A stretch of DNA of 64,000 bases from Styela clava (GCF_964204865.1 NC_135261.1:12276001-12340000); one strand, 5' to 3'. Positions 1-12,506 are shown, counted from the stretch's first letter. The notes: generated from the sequence alone by a model not told the origin. Numbers and translations are program-made.

Positions 1-597
1 TTACGCAGATTTTCCTGAATATAAAGTTATTATGTCAATATTCGTATAGCACGACAAAATCAAGTGCGATAATTCCAGTAATCGCCAGTTTATTTCTATT
101 GGGAACTGATTAGTGTTTACAGCCTAATTTCTGGGATCATGAATGCGTAAGTTATGCGAATTGTTGTGATATTAATTAAGTTACAAACGAGAATATCGGT
201 CGGAGACCGAGGACTTATCGAACGGAGGTTAGGGGATCCCCCAAAACAGCGCTCTTACTCCATAGTGACACCGTGTGTCCCATCACTAATTTTTTAATAA
301 CTCGCTAATTATACGACATAATTTATCGAAAATCAATAGGCTTCTGTTCCGAACTATGATGAATGCACATGCGAAATTTGGAGCAGATTCAACTTCGTTT
401 TCGTGAGATATCGCGTGTATCTAACAGACAAACAAACAAACAGACAGATACCTATCAACATAATAAGTAATAAGTAATAACTGACACAATAAAACGGCTT
501 CTTGATCAATGCTATACTATGTCAATATTTTATATTCCGGTATTGTCCAAATAATGGCAATTCAAATCGATATTTGGAAAATGGTACAATTTATAGA
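1..597. other. Non-coding flank with degenerate repeat tail
   Basis: No exon could be supported here. Positions 300-460 look like the decayed 3' end of a repeat: the text runs into an imperfect ACAAACAGACAG tract at about 425-447. No terminal repeats or target duplication were found, so the repeat class is unknown. Confidence 0.3.
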
Positions 598-1636
598 TCA
601 CATTATCTGCATACAAGTCTGGTGAAAAAAAGACAGATCGAGTAAAATATTGAATAAATTTGAAAGCAAAATATATACACACATGCTCTTTAGCTCGAAC
701 TTTATCCATTTTCTCGTTTTCTTTTTTGAAATTGTCCATGGAACACTTCAACGCTTTCAAATCGCCGACTATCATATCTATGTTCTGTTTCATAGAATCA
801 ACCTTGCAAAAAATCAAACAAACTTTTATTTTTTAATTTGAACGCTATTTGCATTGTAAAAATAAAATTAATTTTATCGAAAAAAATCGCCAGTTTTGTT
901 GCATCTATTGATTTTTATATTGATCCTATCCAATTGCACTGATATTTCTATGGAATAAATCGACTTAGCTACGCTAACCTCTCCATTCAAGCTGTCCATG
1001 CTTCCCTCCAATATCTGGACTTTATCGGACAGATCTTTCATCAATTTTATTTCTTTTTCCATGTCGCTGTGCAAATCATCAACTCTGACGCGTACGGAAT
1101 CGTCGCGGGAAGCATTATTTTTTAGGCTCCGTAATTCCCGTCCAAACTCAAGTCTTGTTTCTTCAATTTTCTCGTTCAGTGTCTGGATGATTTTCAGCAT
1201 GTCCGACTTCGTCTTTTGTTGGTCTTCTCCGAGTTGCATGGTCGCCTCGCGGTTTGTCCTTTGGATAAGGCTAAGTTCACTAATCCATCTCTCGATCTTG
1301 ATGAGTTTTGTTCGCATCCATGACTGAAATGTTTTTTTTTTATTAAAAACATTTATTGTTCACAAAAAATTACTTTGAACTGTCAAGAACTGTGAAAAAC
1401 AGCCACCTTTCATAGCGAATGTCAAAAATAATAATCTGCAATTTCAAATTCTAAGAATGTGTCTGCTAGTCTGAGCTCATGAAAGATTTGTTTATTAGAA
1501 AGAATACAATTAGATTATATCTGAATTATACGATTGCGACTAGCCAGACTAAAAATATTGTAGTATCACTCACCTTTCCCTCTTTATTGCCACTTTTACC
1601 TACTTTATTATTTTTCAACACATTAACGTCGGACAT
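598..1636 (-). CDS. Small coiled-coil protein, four-exon model
   Basis: Model read by hand on the minus strand: exons 1636-1574, 1323-979, 802-683 and 618-598, all introns in phase 0, giving 182 residues. Exon 1 starts MSDVNVLKNNK and ends at a strong GTGAGT donor; exon 2 follows a TTTCAG acceptor; exon 4 is only seven codons long, after a pyrimidine-rich ACCAG acceptor. Residues from about 40 to the end show heptad spacing of hydrophobic residues (for example LKIIQTLNEKIEETRLEF and LMKDLSDKVQILEGSMDSL), rich in E, K, D and M, so an alpha-helical coiled coil is likely. There is no signal peptide or membrane segment, which suggests a cytoplasmic protein. The family is not recognised. The weakest parts are the GTGTGT donor after exon 3 and the tiny last exon; the gene could instead continue past the left edge. 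Confidence 0.5.
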
Positions 1637-1929
1637 CTTTCAAGAAAAATGTAAGCTGCTGCAAATTCGACCAAATTGTACCAAAAACGATCTTAAAAAT
1701 AAATCATATATGTAAATATATATATGTAGTCGACGCATTTTATAGGGCGATGTACCTACAATATACCCAGGAAACCCCCAGTTTAAATTCTACTGTAATA
1801 TTGAATAACATTCGTAATCAGCTATGCAAATAAATAGATGAAGCCCCATCCTTCTTTGTCAATTCGGTTGCCATAGTATACTGATTAACAATTTAGAGGC
1901 GTCCTAACTCGGGTACCTCTATTTGAACA

Positions 1930-2102
1930 AGCAGCGCTTTACGAAAGACGAATGATAATATAATGAGTTTACCAATCCTAAGTTATTCTGTTTCGTATAT
2001 GAATGGCATCATAGGTATATAAAGCGAACAGAACGTTGTAATATTTAGGGATACAATATTTGTTCTATATGACATGGCCGCACAAGTTTTCGTCGTTGTA
2101 TT
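1930..2102 (+). repeat. Diverged direct repeat, copy 1
   Basis: This stretch shares ordered blocks with 3039-3248: an AGCGCTT(T/C)ACGAAAG start, a TTATTCTGT/GGTATTCTGT block followed by CATCATAGGT, an ACAATATTTGTTCTATAT-like block, and CGCACAAGTTTT near the end. Copies differ by many substitutions and indels, so this is an old interspersed repeat or local duplication. No coding potential was seen. Confidence 0.5.
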
Positions 2103-3038
2103 CGTAAGATCAACCCCAATAAGCAATTATTTTCTGTAGCTGAAAAAACTGACATCAGACCAATCCTATCCAGATCACATGTGGGAGGCTCTTGTAATTT
2201 AAAAATGCATTTCTGCCATATGACTCCTTTCTACCCAGTGAGTTAATGATAAAATGCTGATGATAATGTTTCTCATTATGTGTGACAGCTCAGCAATCCG
2301 ACTGCGATATTGAACACATCTGGTATTCGAAAATGCTCAGACTCACTTTTGAACCGTATAGAAGGTCCTTGAACTGTTGGTCTTTACTGAAAGTCTGAAA
2401 AATGCTATTTTCTAATTATTCTATGTTCGAATTTTATGTCCTAAAAAGTGTTTCGACTCGAGATTCTTTCGATTTATATGTACAAATATGAATTATGAAA
2501 CTGTGATTTTATATAAACTCAGTACATATTTAATACTATGATATTTCAAGTCTTTTATACAGGTAGTCATGCCTAATATATTTTAAAACATATAAAAGCT
2601 GGTATTTATATTTGATATGCTATAATGTTCGCAAAAATTTCTAATTTAGTATTGAGTAAATAAGTTAACTTTAAAATAAGACAGGTTATATACTATATAA
2701 TTACAATATAATAAAAATACTGCACAGTAATAAATTTTTGGTATTATATGTGTAAAACATATAATTATGCATATTATTGCTTTTCATGGAATGCGGGTCA
2801 AATAGTCGTTTTTTTTTTATTCGATTATATTATTCTCGTCTACTAGCATATGGGCGAATTGTCACAAAATGTCTTTTTCATCCAAAGTCGTGGATTAGTC
2901 GGGATTATTAGAAGATTTATCCCAAAAGTTTGGAAAGGTCCTTAATCCGTTTCACCGTGGGATAAGGAATGACATAAATTGCGGACGAATTATAGTAAAA
3001 ATACAGGATCATTTTTCAGAAATGTACTATTTGAGGAA

Positions 3039-3248
3039 GTAGCGCTTCACGAAAGGCGAATAAAAAGGTTTTACAAAGAACAAAAGGGTGCAACCCCCAT
3101 GGTATTCTGTCTAGTATATGAATTACATCATAGGTTTGGAACAAAGCGTTGTGGATAATTTAAAGTTTTATTTGTTATTTGGTGATATAATATTTGTTCT
3201 ATATTATTGCGCAACTGACATTGTCGCACAAGTTTTTGCCGTTGCATA
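3039..3248 (+). repeat. Diverged direct repeat, copy 2
   Basis: Second member of the pair described at 1930-2102, about 1.1 kb downstream in the same orientation. It is longer because of internal insertions. The element family is not recognised. Confidence 0.5.
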
Positions 3249-4190
3249 GTTACGGTGGTACTGGCAAACTTTTTAAGTCGTACATTTTAGGTCACGTAAC
3301 TAAGCACCACAAAAAACTTCCGCCCTCTTTGTGCCACGTATTCGTCTAGTTCTCATTTTCGTGATGGTATGTTTAGAAATCGTTTCATTTTCCGATGATT
3401 TGTACAAAATTTATTCAGCCTAGATATTGGAGCTGCAACAAAACATCAAAGCGATTTGATAGCATCATAATGTTTCAATCGACTTTAAATAAATTCTAAA
3501 AATTCATGTGCAAGACTGAAATAATAATATCAACATAGACCGCTAATTGTGTTGCTTTTTAACATAATAGTGTTGCTATAGTGCGATCGCTACGGTTATT
3601 GCAGGAATTATCACGAGGTATCCTAATTGCAAACCCGAAACCAGTATGGTAGAAATGGGTTCGAATTATGTGAAAATCTTGAACCAGTTGATATTCCTTT
3701 AAGCATATATCTATATACATATGTAAATATATATAGAATTATGCGTAGAAAAGTTATCGGTTATAGATATTCACAATTACTATTTTCATTACCAAAATTC
3801 GAAAAATATTTAATCCTATGTAGATAAATTGATAATGTTTTGACAAATTTCCTATTCCACTTTGCGATCGCATCGAAGTACATATGACTTGCTGGATGGC
3901 GATTTGTCAATTATTTAACCTAATTCTCGAATAGTAAATCAACTACGCAATGGCAAATATGTCACGACGCATTAAAAACTGAATTTGCAAGCTAGTCGAA
4001 CTAAATTAGAAAAATGTGTTACTTTATTTTAATATCTCATCTTGAAAATAATCTTATTACTAGATAATCAGAAGCCCTCAACAACAGAAAGAAAATTGCT
4101 CACATTCTAAAAACACAAAATTCAAGATTAGGTTTATATATTTCCTCAGGTCAAATAATTAACAATCACAAATAAATTTAAGCCTAAATT

Positions 4191-4424
4191 AATCGGAAAA
4201 TTTGAATGCATCTGGAAATGCATACTTGATCATTTTTCCATTTAAGAATAGAAGTGGAATCTTCCTAATTGAAAAAATTTACTTTCGATAAAAAGTGATA
4301 TTCCGATTATCGGAAGTTAATTTCATAAATGAAATCTTTTTTTTCACATTTGAATATTCCTCTTCTTTTCTTAAATGAAAAATGATCAAGTATGCATTTC
4401 CAGATGCATTCAAATTTTCCGATT
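4191..4424. repeat. Near-perfect 57-bp inverted repeat (foldback)
   Basis: Arms 4191-4248 and 4368-4424 are reverse complements of each other with a single 1-nt indel; a weaker match continues inward (GAAGATTCC against GAATATTCC), and the loop centre carries its own TTCCGATTATCGGAA palindrome. The ends read AATCGG and CCGATT. This has the form of a foldback MITE or a hairpin-forming locus. No clear target-site duplication was found. Two opposing reading frames across it (4307-4624 and 4392-4670) are by-products of the symmetry. Confidence 0.8.
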
Positions 4425-5773
4425 AACACATATCCAAGAGATATTCTCACACTAACAAAAATCACTCTGTGTGAATCAATATTACCTATATCAGAAATGA
4501 TATTAAAAACAAAGATCTTCAAGCTTAATGAAATTATATTGACAAGCTTTTGCTGCTTGTTGCTGAATTTCAACATTGACCATTCATGTATCTGCATGGA
4601 TCGATTTTTAATTTTAAATAACATATATTCTTGGATTTTGTTGAAGAGTCTCAGTCAGTATCTTAAATAAAGTTTTAAAATATTAAATGTTCATTATTTC
4701 ACTCCAGCCGTTTTCGCTTAGCTTCCCCCCCCCCCAAAAAAAAAATCGCCAATAGCATTCCTCCCTACTCTGATATTGATATTGATGAAAGCGTTTTTGA
4801 GAATGCGCTTTGATCTACTGTATTTCAATTTTTATTCGAACGGCACGGAAATCTTTTAAATTATTTAATTAAGTCTTTCTTTTGACATTTTTTCATGGTC
4901 GAAATGAATGGCTCGAAATGAAGAAAAATAATACGATTGATTTCAAAAAATAAAGTATAATATAAAAATTTTTATCTTAACCAAAAAGAAATATCACGTG
5001 AATAAAGAATGCTCAGGCAAATTTATAATTACATTTGTTATTAGTTATTCTTGCGTCGGAGTTAATTATTTAAACCTATTTTTAAGACTTCAACTATCAT
5101 TATTCTATTTGTATGTTATTTGTAAACAAATATCGTTTTTGTATACCAAGTTTGTGCAAAAACTTGATTGCCGTCGAATACATGTTATAGTTATGACCAT
5201 ATTATCAAGGCATTGTACATTATATCTATTATATCTGAATCATAAATATCTTTTCTTGAAATTAAAGTTGGGAATCGGATGGTTCATAACAGGTCAATAG
5301 ATCAGCCGGTAACCACACAGAAAAGAAGCGTGTTATTAACAAGCAAAAGCCCTACGAAATTCCCCTATGATTCATAGACGATATTTGAAATCAAATAAGA
5401 TTGCAAATAATTTTTACCAAATTTAGGTCGATTTCACATTCACTATATATACTAGCATTCATTACTATTCAGCGTGACTTGTGGATGGCACGATCCCACG
5501 GGCTATTATAAATAAAATGAAATTTTATAAACGATCTATTCAGACGTACTGATTGACTTTGAAAGCACAAGAAAGCACTTTTGCAAACCGGGTTTGTAGT
5601 GTTTCCTTTTTCTATTGTGCTTCTTCGAAGCGTTCTGGAACATAGCGAAAGTAAATTAAATGAGTTTCACGATTGACCAAGCGTAGAACTTTAGATCTGC
5701 TGGATCGCAGGCTGAAGAATTTGGGTCAAATCTGTCCACCACTTCACCCTGGGTGAACTGAATTTAGTAGACG
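4425..5773. other. Intergenic, no gene recognised
   Basis: AT-rich sequence with a C-run/A-run low-complexity patch at about 4726-4745. A 100-codon frame at 4998-5300 is AT-driven, without splice or signal support. Nothing else stands out. Confidence 0.4.
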
Positions 5774-6528
5774 ATGCCGAGCAAAAATATGAAGATTCGG
5801 ATGCGCCTAGAAAGCGTTTTCGCATTTTTCGTGACATTGTGCTTATTCGTCTCTGCATCGAACAGATTGGTATTTAACTGAAATAAGGGCCAAAAATGAT
5901 GACTGTAAAGAGGAATGTGTTTCAACTACCATTGCATCAAACAAATTATTCTTCTGTGGTTCCGGTACAATTGTACGTTAAATGTATTCAATTTGAAACC
6001 GATTACATACTTACGTTGACGCGCAATTATCTGTATTCAAATGTACCGATATTCGAATGCATACATAGGCGTCCGTTTAGTTATATCTATGTAGTGTATA
6101 GCGAAAGTGGGATGCAACTGGATTGTAATGTTATTTACCCCATTTGTATTAATAGCATGTTGAATTCAATGGAAATATGTCCTTTTAGCGATTTCCCTGA
6201 TGATGATTTATCGTAGAAAAGGCTTTACTTTTTATGCTTCGTTGTATCGACAAATTTGTGGCGTGTTTCCGGCATCCTTCCGAGAGTTGAGGATTCAGTA
6301 TCGAATTTCGCTATAAATCGAATTTTAAAATTTTCAATTCAAAGAAATTTGGATATATTCTTTTTGCAATACAGATACTCGACTCAATTTTCTAAAATGA
6401 ATGTCATTAGTTTTTTTTATTGTTTTCAGAGAGTCGACATTAATGACCTGCGTCTTCAAAATAATAAGACAGTTGAATTGGCGATATCGAACAATGAGAT
6501 CAACTTGACAGTTTTGTGGCATATATGA
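5774..6528 (+). CDS. Candidate small secreted-protein gene, model incomplete
   Basis: Three pieces look coding but their joining is uncertain. Frame 5774-5869 (or from the second ATG, 5789) encodes a signal-peptide-like start, ending FVTLCLFVSASNRL just before a GTATTT donor. Frame 5896-6216 is open for 106 codons and holds five cysteines and an acidic end (FPDDDLS). Segment 6429-6528 follows a strong polypyrimidine TTTTCAG acceptor and reads RVDINDLRLQNNKTVELAIS... to a stop. The first and last pieces are both phase 0 and can be joined directly into a 64-residue secreted peptide; how the middle frame would be included is not clear. No family is recognised. Confidence 0.3.
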
Positions 6529-7433
6529 CTGCAACTCTAAAATTGAGCACCAAACTTTTTAAGTATAATCTTAGAAGTCATCTTAAAATTTAATAATTCA
6601 CGATACTAGCTAAGAAACGAAAAGAAAGTCCATGGAATGGACAAATGAATATTTGTACATATATATATATATATAAATATATATATTGCTAGCCATAATC
6701 AACATAGTTGTTAGAACCAAATTTAGTAATTATTTAATATGCGGCGTTGCTTAAAATTATGGCATGAGATAATAGATATGCAAAAGAGAGAAGTTTAGAA
6801 GAACGTTTTTCTGTTATAGTACTGTACATTGTTTTATATTGTTGACCACGAATCCACTTTATACCTGAATGTTTGAAAAATGTCCGTTCTCTTTACAAAG
6901 TTTTTTCCGGTGTATCAAACAAATCCTAAGATAGAATCTAGAAATTTTTTATGTATACAAATTTATTTGTATAGCATTTGTTAGATTAACCATTGACGTC
7001 AGTGAGTAGTTGACACCCAAAATAAATCTGCCAATGCGTTACCATTAAGTTTATATATTAATTTGTAAATGCTACAAAAATGTCAGTTCTGAAAGTAATA
7101 TTTTTGTACTTTTAAATGTACTATGAACGTTATAAATATTCAAAATGTTGCATTATGCATTATTTGTTCATTAATAAAATTAGACAATTTTTCTCATATA
7201 ACCTCCCCAATCGGGATTATAAACAGCTGTTATGACGTCACGTTTTCTTCTGCCATTACTTTTAATACAATTCTTCTCAACTCATTTTTGTATTTAAGCT
7301 ATACATTTTTCCACAGCGAAATTGTAGCTTGAAATAATCTGCATATAAATTCGTATTGTAGTTTACAATGCAAGACTTTCGTTGTGACCTCATCGGGTGT
7401 GAAATAATGGCATTATCTTATGATGTCACAAAT
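6529..7433. other. Intergenic, no gene recognised
   Basis: AT-rich, with a short TA-rich tract at about 6656-6685. A 69-codon plus-strand frame at 7123-7332 has no supporting signals. Confidence 0.4.
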
Positions 7434-7565
7434 TTACAATTTTTGAACATCTTCCCCTACTGCCAATGTCGCCCTGGCTGCAAGCTTGCTTTCCTTTCCA
7501 CCGACTTCCATAAACATAGAGATTCTTTTTATCACCGTTATCGTTGTAGCTTCTCGATTGGGTAA
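7434..7565 (-). CDS. Candidate terminal exon of an unknown gene
   Basis: Reading the minus strand from a TTTCGGACAG acceptor at 7566, the next 44 codons are open and have protein-like composition: LPNREATTITVIKRISMFME, then VGGKESKLAARATLAVGEDV and QKL before a TAA stop. The A/G/E/K-rich composition is unlike random AT-rich DNA. An upstream exon at 8300-8226 (MKFILTLYVHIAFIRLFF..., phase 0, GTATAC donor) could supply a signal peptide, but the link is a guess. Function unknown. Confidence 0.3.
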   Translation of the reverse strand, partial: LPNREATTITVIKRISMFMEVGGKESKLAARATLAVGEDVQKL

Positions 7566-9358
7566 CTGTCCGAAATTTTTTTTTTCTCATTTGTAAATCT
7601 GAAGAACACACAATTTTTTTTTGATACATCTTCGCAATTGCAGAAAATTTAAGTCATAGTTACAATGTCTGCATAAATATTGAAAACTGGTCCATACAAT
7701 GTCTTTGGATAGTTATATATATATAGCCTATTCCGTTTCTTAGTTTTTGTTTAAATATGCTCATGTAATAATACATCATAACGTATATGTTTATAAAGAC
7801 CTCATGTGACCAATGAAATAATTTTCACTAAATATTGTTTGTCCTAAGCTTTACAGGGGTGAACGGGCATGGGTGAGGAGACAATGTACACCGATGTGAT
7901 CTCCTGTTGGTGATATCTAGTCCAGTCGTTTTATCGAACAATTCGTTGCATATGTTTATTCTGCCTGTCTTTTGTTTTGCTCGAGGTAAATATTAGATGA
8001 TATATCGTAAGAAAATTTGATTCAAATTAGGTTTTGATAACATACGAAATACTGTTCAGTATCAAAGTGATTGCAACACTAGAAAAATTTCAGTTTTATG
8101 TGGAATTCTTCATGTCAATATCTCAAGTTGAAGCAGTTTTTGCAATATAGTAGACCGGATCTGAATTCTGTTTTCAAGTTTTGTGCACATGCATGAAGTA
8201 TGAATCTATAAAATCTGAAGTATACCATTTGTAACACACGGAACGGAAAAAACAGTCGAATAAAAGCTATGTGAACATACAGAGTTAAAATAAATTTCAT
8301 GAGATTTGGATTTTATTTAAATTTTTGCGTAATCTCAACTTGAAATCTGTCCGGTATAAAAATTGACAAAATTATAAAAATGCCTTCGAAAATTATCTGA
8401 AAACACTATTTTCTCGTTTTTTCTTTTTCAAATTTCGATTTTCAATCAGCGTCGAGGATATATATAAACGCAGATTTTATCGTGAAAAAATTGTTATTTT
8501 TTGTTTATTTTGATTGATGGTTTAATCGATTCCTGCGGTTATGCCGCAGAAGGGTAAGAACGCAATGTTCTGCATTAGACGATTGTGTGGTTTGGCCTGA
8601 AGACAATTCAAAGTTTATCTGAACTCATAAAATTCGTACAGACATTACGCCACTAATTACAAGATGATTGAGTCGCACTCCTCCAAACTGTGAATTGACT
8701 TTAAAAATGTGAACTGAATTTCCATTATTACCTAAAAGACTTTGAGTAAATAAAATATATCTAACTGGTTTGAACAATAGTGGAATTAATGACAAAATTT
8801 GTCTCTAGTTTTCTAGAGACATTATAGTTTGTACCAACTATTTGAAAAAGAACCTCAGAAATATAATTACAACTGAATAATGGACTGATCATAGAAAACC
8901 CACATAAGCAATTGCTTGGGGCAAGGGCGTTAAACTCGCAAAAGGATTTTCAAATACCCGATTTTCCGGTTTTGCGTGCTAATGGTATTTTGTTATATAA
9001 ATGTTAAGATGGTATTCATGAGCTAAAAACGACACAAACTAGACTAAAGAGAGAGATTTCTTACTAGCATTAAGTCGATACATTTTCTTCTTTGAAATAC
9101 ATCTCTACAATTGGCTGCTTGAAATTTTTTTTTATTTCTGATTAGTTGAAATTTACAACTCGAAGTTGAAATTTTATATATTAATACCAAAATAGTTGTA
9201 CCGTCACATTAAGGGCGTTTATTGTATGGGAATGACAGTATTACCTGGGTATAATATTGAGAGTGCATAATTCGTTAATAGTTCTAAAAAAAAAATAAAT
9301 CAAGATTTATTTCAGCTGCAAGAATAATTTTAATCAAACCGAGATAACTTGTATAAAT
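7566..9358. other. Intergenic, mostly unassigned
   Basis: Apart from the possible minus-strand first exon at 8226-8300 mentioned with the 7434-7565 exon, no gene is supported. A short GC-rich palindromic motif (CTGCGGTTATGCCGCAG) lies near 8534-8550. Confidence 0.4.
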
Positions 9359-11359
9359 ATGAAGTATTTGGTTGTATTCCATCTTCTCATTGTTGGTGTC
9401 TTTGGCACCATGTATGAGAACGAAGTCAATGTAAAGCAACACTTCGCTAGTTTTGACAAGCAGGTATTTCTTATTGTAAAAGTGATTTACTCAGTAAATC
9501 ATTAGTTTCTAGCGTTTTTTACACATTATTCAAGTTAGAATACAACTTGCTTATAACTTGCTCAACATCATTTCACGTGAAGTATCAATTGTATTTATTT
9601 TTATTTTTTGCATTCAAGGTATCCAAAGATGAGGCGGATAGGTTTCATTATCCGACAGACAGAGATTTTGAATTCCACAAATTTCCAAATTGTGATACTT
9701 TCAAGTAAATATTTTAGAATGCCCAGTACTTATCACATTTTTCAAGCTTGCAGGGGACTGGAGGATGAATTGCACATTGCGGGAAAATCGGACTCAGTTT
9801 TCCGCAATGTTAATTCGAATCGTATATTTTCTCTGTAAACATGAATACATACATGTACATATGTAACGATTAGCTAAATTGTTGTTAAGATGATATTCAT
9901 TGTTTGGAAAAAAAAAACTAAGAGACCTATTTCAAATATTCAGTAATTAATGATAGTTAAGCCGCTAAAAGCTATTTTAATTTTCGAAATTTTCTATAAG
10001 CTCTATGAAGCACGATATCTCACCCCAAATTCTACAATGCCAGTGCTCATTGATTTCCGATTTTGATTTGAAACTTTTAAATGGTGAGATGAGGTTTCAG
10101 TGATTGACGCATAATTAATCTACCAGTACTTGTGTACGTCAATGGATCTCTGTGACTATTTTAGAATTACTCTATGGATTTCAAAAAAAAATCCATACTG
10201 TTTCGACGACACCCAGAATGAACTTTGTGTTTCCACTGGCAAATAATCTCAATTAAAATATAATTGAGATTCTAGAACTCTATATATATATATATATATA
10301 CATATATATGAATTGATGTCTCAAATATAAATATGTAATTCATTTCTCTAGGTTATTCTCGGGTCCGGAAGAATCGTGCACCGCTTCTAACCATGTCAAA
10401 CAACATCATATTGATCATATTGATCGCCCGAAAACAAGCTGCAGTGAGAAGATATGCATTCAGCGTTCGCATTTTGCTTCAACAAAATGCACCAGAGTGG
10501 TCAAGTTATACAAACCTTACGTTCACAAAGCAGTTCAATGCAAGTTCGTGTTTTTTATATTAAATATTATCATAATAACAACATATATTGTAACTGCATC
10601 CTTAAGTTGAAAGCGTATGTAGATACATATTCTTACGATCATATAATGTGTGTAGATCATTGCTGTACTACTACTGCAAGAAAAGCGTAAATGCTTCCAG
10701 TTAAATTAGGTTGCATTGTTTATCTAATTCTTTATTGTTTATCTAATTTACCGCTCAAAGGTAATTTTTTTTACGCTATATGCGAAACACCACTGGGGTA
10801 AAATCGAGTGAAATGATACAATGTCGTTCAAGAAGTTTTTTTTTCAAATTTCCAGAATTCCAGACCAACATTGTGATCATGAAGAAACTAGTTCCGAACA
10901 CCTGTATCCTTCTCCGAATGATCACGTTCAAAAACACAATCATGATCAAAGCTCTAATTTGTATCCATCACCAATGAAATCAAAACACGAATCTAAAGGC
11001 CAGTGTAGATGTTCCACCATATGGTGTTACCGCAGCATTCTAGCAATCTACAAGAACTACGGAAAACTATACAAAGGAAATGTTGATGTGAAAGTATGTA
11101 GAGTTTTTGAACTCACATTCCCTTTCTATCTTCTTGAATTACCTTTTACTTTTTTCGTGCTTTTTATTTTCTTTTTTAATCTTCTCACTCATCCTTTTAT
11201 GTTCACTGTTCACTAACATCTGCCAATATCATTTCATCTATAACCCCCCTTTTTTCTGTACGTCGTTATCGAGTAATATGTTAATGAAACATTTATTTTC
11301 AGATTCCATGCGGATGCGATTGTAGAAAGCACAACAATCACAATTTCCCATTACTTTAG
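9359..11359 (+). CDS. Secreted cysteine-rich protein, IL-17/cystine-knot-like tail
   Basis: Five exons join in frame: 9359-9463, 9619-9704, 10352-10543, 10856-11093 and 11303-11359 (intron phases 0, 2, 2, 0), giving 225 residues. Residues 1-16 (MKYLVVFHLLIVGVFG) form a signal peptide. Thirteen cysteines follow. The central part, about residues 130-170, is histidine- and proline-rich with a repeated LYPSP motif and is likely a flexible insert. The C-terminus reads GQCRCSTIWC, then RSILAIYKNYGKLYK, then DVKIPCGCDCRK. The spacing CxC...C, a beta-strand-like stretch and a final IPxxCxC recall IL-17 family ends (VPVGCTCV type), and also Spatzle/neurotrophin-type cystine knots. An extracellular ligand role is inference; an unrelated disulfide-rich secreted protein is the alternative. 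A canonical AATAAA follows the stop by about 100 nt. Confidence 0.75.
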
Positions 11360-11460
11360 CAGAAATTGAATAACATTTGTACTCAATATAACATTGTCAA
11401 CAATAATAACTACAGTATATACATGTCGATTTATATGGTATATTGTTGCAATCGAATGAG

Positions 11461-11466
11461 AATAAA
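11461..11466 (+). terminator. Poly(A) signal of the cysteine-rich gene
   Basis: Canonical AATAAA hexamer about 100 nt after the stop codon at 11357-11359, on the same strand, with no other gene in between. Confidence 0.6.
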
Positions 11467-12506
11467 AAACTAACTAATAATAACCGAGTTTCCTAGGAAG
11501 ATATAGTTTTAAATCCTCGAGAGCCATGAGCTACCATTTACACGTTGGTAAAAAAAACATTTTTGAAGATTATTTGTTAAATGAATACAATCATTTTGTC
11601 TGAGCACCTGACAGCAAAGTTTTAGAGATTAGGACTTGAGCTTTTGAAATATAGTAGTGCGATATTTTTTTTGGAATAGGGAACCCATCGCCGACAAAAT
11701 AAGGATGTTATAAAAACCCAATAGCACTGATGAATTGACTATTTTATGGTAGAACGCTGATAAAGAGCATTGGCAAGAGCAAATGACAAACGAAATTTAT
11801 TTGATTCGTAAACAAATATCGTACTATAAGCGGACTCGAGGTAATGCCTAAAAAATGAATTTTTCATAGATAATCCACAAAAGAATAAGCTGACACGGCT
11901 AATTTTATGCCAGAATGTTTTTCGCCCCGTTACTAGTCCAAGTTCAATATAAAAATAGCTAACTGGGATGGGGCAAGCTGTCAGCGATAAGCGGATACGC
12001 GTGCCACCACAAGCCATCGTGACATCCGCAAATTCCAACGTGTGAAGACGTGATGTGAGGACGCTAAAATGTTTCACAAACAGTCGAAGCGTTTTAGCCC
12101 TATTTGAATATTTTGGTCCCGAAGCAATAAGCGGTAGATTTAAACATCAATCAGGAACAATATCGCCTTTCCTCTCTAAAATCATTCAATCTATCCTACT
12201 TTACTGGCAGTTATTTTCTTTTAATCACGTTGGGAAATGCAGCGTATAAAACGACTATTCACCTGTACAATGACAATGATAATTCAAAACGCCGCAAATC
12301 TAAAATACGAAAATATTACTTATATTAAGTCATGGCCTTATTTGAGAGTGAAAATTTATAGAATTCTTCTCAGGATGAGTCGTTTAGTTTGTTACTCAAT
12401 ATCTCGCGTACCACCAGAAATAGACCAGCGTACCACCGGAGAGCGTTACGGGTCCCGCAGGTTCGGAATTACTGCTCGGCCGTTTACACAGATATTTCAT
12501 ATAGTA
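11467..12506. other. Intergenic, no gene recognised
   Basis: Open frames here (11739-12077 minus, 12055-12249 plus, 12237-12539 plus) have no splice context, signal peptide or motif that I recognise. The base composition becomes less AT-rich from about 11.9 kb, approaching the transposon-like region that follows. Confidence 0.4.

Larger units (their letters stand above)
1637..4190. other. Intergenic, no gene recognised
   Basis: AT-rich sequence without a convincing exon. It holds a diverged direct repeat pair (1930-2102 and 3039-3248, listed separately). A 66-codon frame at 3627-3827 has no splice or signal support. Confidence 0.5.
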
